11,820 nt of DNA from JBGSLA01 sp965602785 (GCA_965602785.1 CBFDAH010000086.1:1-11820), one strand, 5' to 3'. Numbered from the stretch's first letter, positions 1 through 6,070 are shown. Made by a program: numbers and translations. Notes: generated by a model from the letters alone, not told the origin.

Positions 1-248
1 CGACCCCTGGCCCCCTCTCCCAAAAGACTATTTGCCACAATCTCATTTTATAGAGCCGCAAGATTTTATCGGAAAATGTCGCGCCGCTGTCCTCGGTGGC
101 GTCTGAACCGATATGGGCGGCTGTTTTCCATGTTCTGGTGTCGTTTTCGCCCCCGAGGGGTCAGGGAGCGTTGGCCTGCGGCGGTGGAGCCACGGCGCCG
201 GCGCCCCCCAGCCCCTCATCCTGGTGAGGCCGGATCAAGGTGCCTACA

Positions 249-289
249 GGTTGCCGGAACGGGCGCACTGCTCCCGGGGACCGGCAACC
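249..289. other. Strong hairpin, function unknown
   Basis: GGTTGCCGG (249-257) pairs perfectly with CCGGCAACC (281-289). Inside, CGGG (260-263) can pair with CCCG (273-276), giving a two-tier stem. There is no T tract on either side, so it is not a classical intrinsic terminator. No flanking gene is visible to tie it to, and I recognise no riboswitch consensus in it. Confidence 0.5.
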
Positions 290-483
290 AAGCTAGATAT
301 CGGTAATCCTCCTGAAAAACTCAAGGGATCTCATCAAAGGATGGAGAAATTTTGAAAAACCACAGAGCGGCGGGGATAAAGAGGAAGATTGCGGCGCCGG
401 GAGGAGAAGGTCGGCGGCCTGGGGTTGCCGTAACCGGGGAGAGCTGGGGTGGGTGAGGAAGAATATCCCGGGTAATGAAAAAG

Positions 484-529
484 TGTTACCCATGTCCCCG
501 AACACTTGTTACCCTTCTCTCCGGTCCAA
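484..529. repeat. Tandem 23-bp repeats, possible IS21-like end remnant
   Basis: Two directly repeated units begin TGTTACCC at 484 and 507, exactly 23 bp apart, and match at 14 of their first 17 positions. Repeated TGTTACCC...TCCCCG units remind me of the multiple terminal repeats at the ends of IS21-type and related insertion sequences. No transposase gene or second end is in the window, so at most this is a solitary relic. The assignment rests on memory of such ends, not on a search. Confidence 0.35.
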
Positions 530-607
530 ACACCAGGGGACGGGGAGTAAGCGACGTTAAACAGCTTCGCATGGAGTTTAACACCAGACACCGGGTGGTC
601 ATTGGTT

Positions 608-1192
608 TTAGGAGGCGGTTTTGGTGAACATCATGAGGTAGAGGTGGGGGCTCAATTCCCGGGTCTCCCCCGGGCTGAAACCGTAGGGCTGGAGAAGGGC
701 GACCAGGTCTTCAGGACCCAGGCGGATATGGAGAGGCGGGCCGGGGGGCCCCTCCATTTTTTTGAACTCCAGCACGGCCAGGCGGCCGCCAGGTTTCACC
801 AGGCGGGCAGTTTCCGCCAGGGCTCCCTGGTCCTGGTCCACCTCCGCCAGGTCATGGAGCACCGTGGCCATGAGGGCCAGGTCCACGCTGGCGGCCGCCA
901 GGGGTAACGGCTGACTGACGTCGGTGGCGTGGGTCCGGATATGGGTGAGGCCCTCCTGGCGGGCCCGGTCCTGGAGGGCGTCCAGGCCCTCCTGCCAGAG
1001 ATCCACGGCATAAACCATCCCGGTGTCTCCCACCTGTCGGGCCAGAGGAAGGGTGTAGCGGCCTTCGCCGCAGCCCAGGTCCAGGACGGCTTCTCCGGGT
1101 TTCAGGGCCAGGGCCGGGAAGAGTTTTTCCGAATCGATGAGGTCGAAGCTGCTTTTGCCGGCGCCGTGGGGGGGATGAGGCTGATGGGTCAT
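608..1192 (-). CDS. Class I SAM-dependent methyltransferase
   Basis: A 194-residue Rossmann-fold methyltransferase. Motif I is VLDLGCGEGRY (residues 37-46), the acidic end of strand 2 is YAVDLW (61-66), the motif IV region is DLALMATVLHDL (104-115), and the post-motif segment LVKPGGRLAVLEFKK (131-145) is typical of the UbiE/arsenite-methyltransferase-like branch. The substrate cannot be read from the sequence. The N terminus is His-rich (H3, H6, H9) before KSSFDLID, which might bind metal. The start is supported by GGAG (complement of 1201-1204), 8 nt before the ATG. It lies 112 bp downstream of znuB on the same strand with a GC hairpin between them, so it could be read through from the zinc operon or transcribed alone. 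Length is normal for a compact methyltransferase with no separate substrate domain. Confidence 0.85.
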   Translation of the reverse strand: MTHQPHPPHGAGKSSFDLIDSEKLFPALALKPGEAVLDLGCGEGRYTLPLARQVGDTGMVYAVDLWQEGLDALQDRARQEGLTHIRTHATDVSQPLPLAAASVDLALMATVLHDLAEVDQDQGALAETARLVKPGGRLAVLEFKKMEGPPGPPLHIRLGPEDLVALLQPYGFSPGETRELSPHLYLMMFTKTAS

Positions 1193-1240
1193 GGTTCGTT
1201 CTCCGGATATTCCTCGGGGGATGAATGGGGTTAGTTAGAG

Positions 1241-1278
1241 GGGAGGGCCGGGGGATCGCGGACCCCCCGCCCTCTCCC
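1241..1278 (-). terminator. GC-rich hairpin after znuB
   Basis: Between the znuB stop and the methyltransferase start, GGGAGGGC-c-GGGGG (1241-1254) pairs with CCCCC-c-GCCCTCTC (1263-1276). This gives a stem of about 13 bp with one mismatch and an 8-nt loop. On the minus strand it follows the znuB stop by about 27 nt. There is no U tract after it, so efficient intrinsic termination is doubtful; it may instead protect the transcript 3' end or be a dispersed palindrome. Confidence 0.45.
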
Positions 1279-1304
1279 AAAATCTCTTTAAACCGGCTGC
1301 CACA

Positions 1305-2123
1305 CTAGGCCGCTCCCCGCCGGGGCCAGAGCAGCAACGCCTGGGACAGGAAGAACCCCAGGCCCAGCACCAGGACCACGGTGGCCCCTGAGGGCCAGTC
1401 GAGGCCGTAAGACAGAAAGAGGCCCCCCAGGGTGGCCCCCACCGCGGCTGCCACGGATACCCAGAGCATGCCATGGATGTGCCGGGTGAGGTTCCGGGCT
1501 ATGGACCCGGGGATGACCAGAAGGGCCGACACCAGGATGATGCCCACGAGATAAATGGCCATGATGATCACCAGGGCCAGGAGCACGAGAAACAGGTAGC
1601 GCAGGGCCTTCACCGGTACGCCGCTCACCCAGGCCATCTCCTCGTCGAAGCTTAAAAACACCAGTTCCTTGTAGAAGAGAGCCACCACCGCCAGGACGGC
1701 CAGACCCACGATGATGATCTCCTTCACCTGGCGGGGGCCCACGGCCAGGATGTTGCCGAAAAGAAAGCCGAAGACGTCCACGTTGTAGGTGCGGGAGAGG
1801 TGGAGGAACACCACCCCCAGGGCCATGGCAAAGGCGAAAAAGATGCCGATGGCGGCGTCCTCCTCCAGGCGGCCCCGGTCCTGGACCCACTCGATGAGGA
1901 GGGCCACCATCACGGCAAAACCGATGCCGCTCCACAGGGGATCGAGGCCCAGGAGGAAGCCCAGGGCCACCCCCCCGAAGGCGGAGTGGGAAATACCCAC
2001 CCCGACGAAGGCCATGCGACGGAGGATAACGAAAACGGAGAGCACCCCGCAGAGCGCGCTCAACAGCACCCCGGCCACCAGGGCCCGCTGGAAAAACCCC
2101 AGGGATAGGGCCTCAATCATCAT
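1305..2123 (-). CDS. znuB: Zinc/manganese-type ABC transporter permease (ZnuB family)
   Basis: The inner-membrane channel subunit of an ABC-3 family metal importer, 272 residues from the chosen start. Eight to nine hydrophobic segments run from about residue 13 to 266. The family motif GISHSAFGGVALG is at 43-55 (compare ISHAALPGVALA in ZnuB), and SALLVIPGSIARN is at 199-211, the usual conserved stretch in a late helix. I chose the ATG at 2123 (protein beginning MMIEALSLGFF) because the frame upstream to 2231 translates as non-membrane sequence overlapping the ATPase gene. The chosen start overlaps the end of znuC by 11 bp, typical of translational coupling. It ends with a basic WPRRG tail. 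Zinc rather than manganese is inferred from the adjacent Fur-family gene and the histidine ligands of the binding protein; the permease sequence alone does not decide this. Confidence 0.92.
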   Translation of the reverse strand: MMIEALSLGFFQRALVAGVLLSALCGVLSVFVILRRMAFVGVGISHSAFGGVALGFLLGLDPLWSGIGFAVMVALLIEWVQDRGRLEEDAAIGIFFAFAMALGVVFLHLSRTYNVDVFGFLFGNILAVGPRQVKEIIIVGLAVLAVVALFYKELVFLSFDEEMAWVSGVPVKALRYLFLVLLALVIIMAIYLVGIILVSALLVIPGSIARNLTRHIHGMLWVSVAAAVGATLGGLFLSYGLDWPSGATVVLVLGLGFFLSQALLLWPRRGAA

Positions 2124-2889
2124 GCACCCGTACCACCCGATGGGGAATCTCCCCGTGGAACAGATACTCCACACTACAGCCGAAGGTGTTCTCCAGGGCC
2201 AGGCGGCCGATGGGCGGGGCCTGGTGGACATGCACCCGTCGGTTCAGGCAGACGATATCGTCCACGTGGCTGGCCACCGCGCCGATGTCGTGGGACACCA
2301 TGATGACGGTGAGCTTGAGCTCTTCCTGGAGGTGTCGTACCAGGTCGTAGAGCTCGTCCTGGCTGCAGGCGTCGAGAGAAATGGTGGGCTCGTCCAGGAT
2401 AAGGAGGCGGGGGTTCAGCGCCAATGCCCGGGCGATGAAAACCCGCTGCTGCTCCCCTCCGGAGACCTCGCCGATGGGGCGGTCCGCCAGGTGGGGGATG
2501 CCCAGACGGGCCAGGTGGGACAGGGCCGCGTCCCGGTCCTCCCGTTTCGGTCGGCGTCCCAGGCCGATGCGGCCGTAGCGCCCCATGAGGACCACGTCCA
2601 AAACGCTGACGGGAAAGCGGGGGTGGCTGAGGGGCCGCTGGGGGAGATAGCCGATGAGGTTCCCCTGTCGCCGGGCCAGGCGGGGGTCTTCCCCGAAGAC
2701 CCGGATTTCCCCCTGGGAGGGCTGGATGAGCCCCAGGATGACCTTGAGGAGGGTGCTTTTGCCGGCGCCGTTGGGCCCGAGGATGCCCACGCAGGTGTTT
2801 TCCTCCATGTCCAGGGTGATATCCTCCAGGACGGGCAGGTGATTGTAGGTGACCCACAGGTCCCGAATTTCGATGACGGCAGGACTCAT
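2113..2889 (-). CDS. znuC: Zinc ABC transporter ATP-binding protein (ZnuC family)
   Basis: A cytoplasmic ATPase of 258 residues that powers import through the permease encoded next. The motifs are complete and in order: Walker A GPNGAGKST (38-46), Q-loop Q84 in YLPQR, ABC signature VSGGEQQRV (142-150), Walker B LLILDEPT (162-169) with catalytic E167, D-loop SLD (171-173) and switch H200 in VSHD. This is a single nucleotide-binding domain of the metal-import type. The C-terminal tail has scattered histidines (220, 222, 245, 250, 256), as in several ZnuC proteins. The ATG overlaps the znuA stop as ATGA (2886-2889) and the gene end overlaps znuB by 11 bp, so the three transporter genes are tightly coupled. 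Confidence 0.94.
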   Translation of the reverse strand: MSPAVIEIRDLWVTYNHLPVLEDITLDMEENTCVGILGPNGAGKSTLLKVILGLIQPSQGEIRVFGEDPRLARRQGNLIGYLPQRPLSHPRFPVSVLDVVLMGRYGRIGLGRRPKREDRDAALSHLARLGIPHLADRPIGEVSGGEQQRVFIARALALNPRLLILDEPTISLDACSQDELYDLVRHLQEELKLTVIMVSHDIGAVASHVDDIVCLNRRVHVHQAPPIGRLALENTFGCSVEYLFHGEIPHRVVRVHDD

Positions 2890-3839
2890 TTAAGGGCCTC
2901 GCTGAGGACCGCCAGGTTGTGGCGCATGAGTTTCAGGTAGTCGGAGCCGTATGGTGGCTTCCCCCCCAGGGGATCAAGAAAGAGCACCTTGACCCCGGCT
3001 TCCTGGGCGATGATCTCGGCCACCCGGGGGCTGAGCTGGGGTTCGGCGAAGACCGCCCGGCCCTGACAGGCTTTGAGGGCGGCGATGATTTTCTGCAAGT
3101 GGCGGGGAGAAGGCTCCCGCCCCGGGGCCGCCTGGATTACTCCCACATCCTGCAAGCCGTAGCGCCGGTTGAAATAGGCGAAGGCCGGGTGAAAACTGAC
3201 GCAGTCCTGATGGCCAAAAGAGGCCACTGTTTGGGTGATTTCCCGGTGTAGGTCCTTTAGTTGGGTCAAATATCGGGACAGGTTTCTGTCGTAGTATTTT
3301 TGATGTTCCGGGTCAACCTGGATGAAGGCCCGGGCGATTCGGCGGCAAATGTTCTGGGCCAGCACCGGATCCACCCAGACATGGGGGTTGCCCCCGGGGT
3401 GAGGCTGGTGTTTGGTGGCCTGGGACTCCCTGGGGGGCTGCGGGTCGTGGTCAGGCCCGGGAGTTTTTGATGTTGGCGATGAGGTGACCACCCGAAGCAA
3501 CTCGAAGCCCCGCACCGCCTCCACCACCACCGGCTTAAAGTCGGCCTGGGTTTTGAGCAAGCGCGCCGCCCAGGGGTCTAGTCCGGCGCCCACATACACA
3601 AACACCCTGGCTTTGAGAGCTTGGGCCACCGCGCCCGGGGTGGGCTCGAAGACGTGGGGGCTGGCCCCCGGCGGAATGAGGACCTGCACCGCCACCCGGT
3701 CACCGCCGATGTTCTTACAAAAATCTCCCAGAGGCAGGATGCTGGCGGCCACGGGAATTTTTGTCTCAGGGGCGGCGCCCCAGGCGGGGTTGCCGGGGAC
3801 GACGGCCAGGAGAAGGGCGAGGCATATCAGGGTTCTCAT
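2886..3839 (-). CDS. znuA: Periplasmic zinc-binding protein of ABC transporter (ZnuA family)
   Basis: The cluster A-I metal-binding protein that captures zinc in the periplasm and delivers it to ZnuB; 317 residues. A signal peptide covers about residues 1-22 (MRTL, hydrophobic core, then PAWGA); there is no lipobox cysteine, so it should be soluble. The expected metal ligands are H62 (SPHVFEP), H153 (NPHVWVD), H217 (SFHPAF) and D289 (FLDPLGG). The family signature REPSP is at 241-245. The loop between the first two ligands (about 119-150) holds D130, H131, D132, H144 and H147: a modest version of the acidic/His-rich zinc loop, much shorter than in E. coli ZnuA. The start follows the regulator stop by 36 bp without a strong ribosome-binding site; that gap contains an operator-like sequence and a 12-bp palindrome. 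Confidence 0.92.
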   Translation of the reverse strand: MRTLICLALLLAVVPGNPAWGAAPETKIPVAASILPLGDFCKNIGGDRVAVQVLIPPGASPHVFEPTPGAVAQALKARVFVYVGAGLDPWAARLLKTQADFKPVVVEAVRGFELLRVVTSSPTSKTPGPDHDPQPPRESQATKHQPHPGGNPHVWVDPVLAQNICRRIARAFIQVDPEHQKYYDRNLSRYLTQLKDLHREITQTVASFGHQDCVSFHPAFAYFNRRYGLQDVGVIQAAPGREPSPRHLQKIIAALKACQGRAVFAEPQLSPRVAEIIAQEAGVKVLFLDPLGGKPPYGSDYLKLMRHNLAVLSEALK

Positions 3840-3840
3840 A

Positions 3841-3852
3841 AGAAGTACTTCT
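3841..3852. repeat. 12-bp perfect palindrome before znuA
   Basis: AGAAGTACTTCT is self-complementary over all 12 bases and ends 2 bp from the znuA start codon. It occupies the place where a Shine-Dalgarno sequence would be expected. It could form a small hairpin that masks the initiation region, or it may be chance. Confidence 0.4.
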
Positions 3853-3857
3853 GAAAC

Positions 3858-3870
3858 GCAACCAAGTTGA
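3858..3870 (-). promoter_or_regulatory. Candidate second Zur/Fur-type operator half palindrome
   Basis: Read on the minus strand this is TCAACTTGGTTGC, identical at 12 of 13 positions to TCAACTTAGTTGC (4329-4341), which sits in the palindrome upstream of the regulator gene. Its core CAAC-TTG-GTTG is itself a 4-bp inverted repeat. Its place between zur and znuA, 19 bp before the znuA start, suits local control of znuACB by the same regulator. The match in sequence and context is seen; binding is inferred. Confidence 0.5.
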
Positions 3871-3875
3871 TTTTA

Positions 3876-4307
3876 TTAAGCCATTTCCCGGCATTTCTGG
3901 CACAACCCCGCCACCCGGATTTCCAGGCGGTCGGCGCGGTTGCCCAGGGGGCCTTTGATTTCCTGCCAGACCCGCTCCAGGGCTACGGGCTCCAGGCACT
4001 GCACCTCGCCGCAGGCCTGGCACTGGAAATGGGGATGGGGGGGATAGTGCTCGCAGGCCAATTCGTAATACGCGGCAGCCCCCTCCGTGGGCAGTTTGCG
4101 CACCAGGCCCAGCTTCACCAGATCGTCCAGGATGCGGTAAATACTGACTTTGTTCACCGGGCGCCGGGCCCGCACCGCGTCCAGGATTTCCCGAGCCTGC
4201 CAGGCCCGGTCCGCGGACCCCAGGATTTCCAGGACCTGGAGGCGCAGGGTGGTGGGCCTGACATTTTTCTGGGCCAGCACCTTGGGAAAGTTGCAGTGGG
4301 TACTCAT
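3876..4307 (-). CDS. zur: Fur-family metalloregulator, probably Zur
   Basis: A dimeric DNA-binding repressor of the Fur superfamily, 143 residues. The winged helix spans about residues 15-75, with recognition helix NKVSIYRILDDLVKLGLV (52-69). Two CxxC pairs, C96/C99 (FQCQAC) and C136/C139 (GLCQKC), form the structural zinc site. H91 and H93 precede the first pair, and C85 and H87 are possible sensing ligands. Being the first gene of a znuACB cluster on the same strand argues for Zur, a zinc-dependent repressor of zinc uptake, rather than Fur or PerR. The ligands alone do not separate these. Start ATG 4307 gives the usual length and N terminus (LAQKNVRPTTLRLQVLEIL). A 19-bp near-palindrome lies 19 bp upstream and a plausible sigma-70 promoter lies beyond it. 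Confidence 0.85.
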   Translation of the reverse strand: MSTHCNFPKVLAQKNVRPTTLRLQVLEILGSADRAWQAREILDAVRARRPVNKVSIYRILDDLVKLGLVRKLPTEGAAAYYELACEHYPPHPHFQCQACGEVQCLEPVALERVWQEIKGPLGNRADRLEIRVAGLCQKCREMA

Positions 4308-4325
4308 TACAGTAAATGTATTACT

Positions 4326-4344
4326 TTTTCAACTTAGTTGCAAA
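4326..4344 (-). promoter_or_regulatory. Candidate Zur operator upstream of zur
   Basis: TTTTCAACTTAGTTGCAAA on the plus strand is a 19-bp inverted repeat with 9-bp arms around T4335 and one mismatched pair (4329/4341). The length and AT-rich symmetric form fit a Fur-family box. It lies between the candidate -10 element (4366-4371) and the zur start, so bound repressor would block the early transcript, giving autoregulation. A second 13-bp match lies in the zur-znuA gap. Confidence 0.55.
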
Positions 4345-4365
4345 TAGGGATCTGTTTTTGGAAAA

Positions 4366-4393
4366 ATTATTCAGACCCTTTCTTGGTCATCAA
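4366..4393 (-). promoter_or_regulatory. Candidate sigma-70 promoter for zur-znuACB
   Basis: On the minus strand TTGATG (4393-4388) and AATAAT (4371-4366) are separated by 16 bp, matching consensus at 4 and 5 of 6 positions. The expected start site near 4359 leaves a leader of about 50 nt that carries the 19-bp palindrome. This is a prediction from sequence only. Confidence 0.4.
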
Positions 4394-4407
4394 GAAAGTG
4401 ATGAAAA

Positions 4408-4437
4408 TTGACAAAGGCGGAATTTACAAGCTATATT
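4408..4437 (+). promoter_or_regulatory. Sigma-70 promoter for tRNA-Ser(UGA)
   Basis: A perfect -35 TTGACA (4408-4413) is followed, after an 18-bp spacer, by TATATT (4432-4437), 5 of 6 to consensus. The predicted start site is only a few bases before the mature tRNA 5' end at 4451, as is common for tRNA genes. It is divergent from the zur promoter; the two lie within about 70 bp. Confidence 0.75.
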
Positions 4438-4450
4438 AACAGATTATGAA

Positions 4451-4536
4451 GGAGGGATGGCCGAGTGGTTTAAGGCGGCGGTCTTGAAAACCGCAGACCG
4501 AGAGGTCCGGGGGTTCGAATCCCTCTCCCTCCGCCA
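4451..4536 (+). tRNA. tRNA-Ser (anticodon UGA)
   Basis: An 86-nt type II tRNA. Acceptor GGAGGGA (4451-4457) pairs with TCCCTCC (4526-4532), then discriminator G and encoded CCA (4534-4536). The anticodon loop CTTGAAA gives UGA, which reads UCA/UCG serine codons. A long variable arm (around GACCGAGAGGTC) and T-loop TTCGAAT are present. A strong promoter precedes it. Confidence 0.97.
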
Positions 4537-4545
4537 GCTAATATT

Positions 4546-4606
4546 CTGATTATACATACGTAATCAGTCTAAGATATTCCCACCAGTGGGGCCCCAGAGG
4601 GGCCCC
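4546..4606 (+). terminator. Two hairpins downstream of tRNA-Ser(UGA)
   Basis: CTGATTA (4546-4552) pairs with TAATCAG (4561-4567). Next, GGGGCCCC (4588-4595) is repeated at 4599-4606 with an AGA loop, giving an 8-bp all-GC stem. They probably bound the tRNA transcript at its 3' side, but neither is followed by a clear T tract, so a processing or stalling role is as likely as intrinsic termination. Confidence 0.4.
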
Positions 4607-4621
4607 CAATGATTTCAGCTA

Positions 4622-4649
4622 GTGGGTTAGACTCCCACCGCCTCCACCA
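4622..4649 (+). pseudogene. tmRNA (ssrA) 3'-end fragment, possible attachment-site relic
   Basis: GTGGG (4622-4626) pairs with CCCAC (4634-4638) around a 7-nt T-loop-like TTAGACT. This is followed by CGCCTCC, discriminator A and CCA (4647-4649): a complete T arm plus the 3' strand of an acceptor stem. The ending CCCACCGCCTCCACCA is what I know from the 3' end of bacterial tmRNA; the usual T-loop would be TTCGACT, so C has changed to A. No 5' tmRNA part, tag reading frame or pairing acceptor strand lies nearby, so the gene is not complete here. Such duplicated 3' ends are typically left by integrative elements that use ssrA as their target. A fragment of another type II tRNA is the main alternative. 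Confidence 0.6.
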
Positions 4650-4755
4650 ATTTACAGTGTGGGTTATCAGGGCTTGGGTTGATTAAATTTTGGCGGAAAG
4701 TTAATGATATTTCCAATACTGGGAGACCCTGAGTGTTGATAATGGCAAGCTAGGA

Positions 4756-4789
4756 CCGTAGGGCGGGAAAGCGAAGCGCATCCCGCCTT
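4756..4789 (+). repeat. REP hairpin, left flank of RAYT gene
   Basis: A 34-bp sequence whose reverse complement occurs perfectly at 5342-5375. It contains the GTAG head (4758-4761) known from REP elements mobilised by RAYTs. A nested hairpin follows: GGCGGGA (4762-4768) pairs with TCCCGCC (4781-4787), with inner GCG/CGC. It ends 5 bp from the transposase stop codon. Confidence 0.88.
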
Positions 4790-4794
4790 TCGTA

Positions 4795-5322
4795 TCACTC
4801 CATCTCCAGTCGCCGAACGCCATCATCTGCCGCCCACTCAAGGTTATAAATACCGCATCTTACGTAACGGTGAAAGCTGGAATAACGCCAATCCGCAACC
4901 CTCATCACATGACCATGCTTTACCGGATTGTAGTGAATGTAATCCACGTGACCCTCATAATCGCGCTCGTCCCGGATGACGTGCTCCCAAAAACGCCGCT
5001 GCCAAATGCCTCGTTCTCCCTTCTTCAGGCGCCGCTCTGAAAGTCTTTCTCCTCGTGGAATTTGTGCGGCAAATCGTGCTTTTATATCATGCCAGCGCGT
5101 GGAAAAATCCGCATCTCCGGAAGGCAACGTCCAGATACAATGCAGATGATCGGGCCAAATGACGATAGCCTCTACCGTGCATGGTCGACGTTGGCGGGCC
5201 GCCATGAACGCCGCCCGTAGATTTTAAATGTGTTCGGTCAAGAGGTTACGGCGGCGATCCAGAAGTGTGACCGTAAAAAAGAAGGTGCCCCCTGGAACAA
5301 CGGCGCGTAGGTATCGGGGCAT
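4795..5322 (-). pseudogene. REP-associated tyrosine transposase (RAYT), broken by a stop codon
   Basis: A single-strand transposase of the Y1/HUH superfamily (TnpA-REP, related to IS200/IS605 TnpA). Reading from ATG 5322 gives MPRYLRAVVPGGTFFFTVTL, the usual RAYT N terminus. The frame then hits TAA (5224-5226) as codon 33, directly before NLRAAFMAARQRRP, and continues without a shift to the TGA at 4795, 175 codons in total and full length for the family. The HUH motif is PDHLHCIW (H59, H61) and the candidate catalytic tyrosine is in YIHYNPVKHG (Y131). GERGIWQRRFWEH (residues 102-114) is also typical. Internal ATG 5205 could give a 136-residue product that keeps the HUH motif but lacks the first strand and has no ribosome-binding site. 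Perfect flanking REPs suggest the copy was active recently. Confidence 0.85.
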
Positions 5323-5341
5323 AATTTCAGTTTCGCTGCTG

Positions 5342-5375
5342 AAGGCGGGATGCGCTTCGCTTTCCCGCCCTACGG
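5342..5375 (-). repeat. REP hairpin, right flank of RAYT gene
   Basis: The exact 34-bp reverse complement of 4756-4789, with no mismatch. GGCGGGA (5344-5350) pairs with TCCCGCC (5363-5369) and the GTAG head is on the outer side in the minus orientation. It lies 19 bp upstream of the RAYT start codon. Together the two REPs bracket the transposase gene in the standard inverted arrangement. Confidence 0.88.
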
Positions 5376-5869
5376 GAGTTTACAAAATAATTAGATTACA
5401 AAAATCAGTCGCTTCTAGATAACTGCTATATCTCTGCAAATTCCAGCAGTAGAAATCCTTATCTATATATGATCTTAATATCTTAAATTTTCTGTGAAAA
5501 GTTAATGTAAAGGTAGAACCCCAAGATAAAAAGAATTTCCCCCACAGATAATTCATAGACAGGCCCCGCCCTCGGGCTTTTCACTACCATTTGTCCCGCA
5601 GGGCCTCAAGGGACTCAGAATACTTGGTCGGCTGGCGAAGCATGGGTCCCCCAGCGTCTGGCCAGGTCATGCCGGGGCGGCGGGCAGTCGCCGGAACGTC
5701 ACCCCCAGGAACTGAAGGTTGAAAAAATTCAAGGATCTTGCTATGTTGTTAGGAGCGGGGGTGAGTTTTAGCCATACTCCCTCAGCCAATGAAAATCTTG
5801 GAATTTGAGGGAGTTGGGCGCATCAGGGCTCCCTTGTTTTCCATCAGCAGACTATCAAAGAGGCCAGAC
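5376..5869. other. Gene-free stretch between RAYT and tRNA-Ser(GCU)
   Basis: No protein gene is supported. The first 170 bp are AT-rich and featureless. From about 5565 to 5730 there is a GC-rich block containing AGGCCC (5561-5566), matched by GGGCCT about 40 bp later, and several short stems; it does not carry the GGAA-tetraloop consensus of an SRP RNA and I cannot name it. A clear hairpin follows at 5776-5814. No convincing promoter for the downstream tRNA could be picked out. Confidence 0.5.
5776..5814. repeat. Long hairpin upstream of tRNA-Ser(GCU)
   Basis: ACTCCCTCA (5776-5784) pairs perfectly with TGAGGGAGT (5806-5814), and inside, CCAA (5786-5789) can pair with TTGG (5798-5801). There is no T tract after it. 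It could be a miniature repeat or part of a structured transcript. Confidence 0.5.
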
Positions 5870-5961
5870 GGAGAGATGACCGAGCGGCTGAAGGTGCTCG
5901 CCTGCTAAGCGAGTGTGGGGGGAGACTCCTACCGAGGGTTCGAATCCCTCTCTCTCCGCCA
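5870..5961 (+). tRNA. tRNA-Ser (anticodon GCU)
   Basis: A 92-nt type II tRNA. Acceptor GGAGAGA (5870-5876) pairs with TCTCTCC (5951-5957), then G and encoded CCA (5959-5961). Anticodon stem CTCGC/GCGAG encloses CTGCTAA, giving anticodon GCU for AGC/AGU serine codons. The long variable arm (about TGTGGGGGGAGACTCCTACC) and T-loop TTCGAAT are present. It shares most of its acceptor and T-arm sequence with the tRNA-Ser(UGA) 1.4 kb upstream. Confidence 0.97.
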
Positions 5962-6070
5962 TATTTTTTCTGAGAGGGTCAGGTATGGCATAAGGTTTTA
6001 AGGAAGGGGGCTAGGGTCGCGTTGCGGATTTAGGTTAAAAATATTTCCAGCAGCCTTAGGTTTTAAAAAT

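Larger units (their letters stand above)
1..607. other. Gene-free stretch at left edge
   Basis: No open frame here looks like a protein; those present give Arg- or Pro-rich translations typical of GC-rich antisense or non-coding DNA. Visible structures are a 12-bp palindrome GGCGCCGGCGCC (194-205), a strong hairpin at 249-289, two direct 23-bp repeats at 484-529 that resemble an IS end, and an inverted repeat GTTAAAC/GTTTAAC at 556-562 and 576-582. The last two lie downstream of the methyltransferase stop on the minus strand. The 13-mer CCCTCTCCCAAAA at 13-25 recurs at 1270-1282. Confidence 0.6.

Noticed and set aside
76..591. Short open frames on both strands of the left edge
   Set aside because: Arg/Pro/Ser-rich translations with no ribosome-binding site or recognisable motif; they overlap each other on opposite strands.
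2123..2231. Upstream extension of znuB to 2231
   Set aside because: The added 36 residues are hydrophilic Arg/Ser/Trp-rich sequence overlapping znuC, whereas the ATG at 2123 gives the normal N terminus and an 11-bp coupling overlap.
1789..2940. Long plus-strand open frame of 383 codons across znuB and znuC
   Set aside because: It is antisense to two clear ABC transporter genes on the minus strand, and its low-complexity translation is what their GC-rich codons produce in the opposite strand.
5565..5730. GC-rich block considered as an SRP RNA or another structured RNA
   Set aside because: It has CCAGGTC-like and CCGGAAC words but lacks the conserved GGAA tetraloop and AGCAG bulge of bacterial SRP RNA, and no consistent long stem encloses it.
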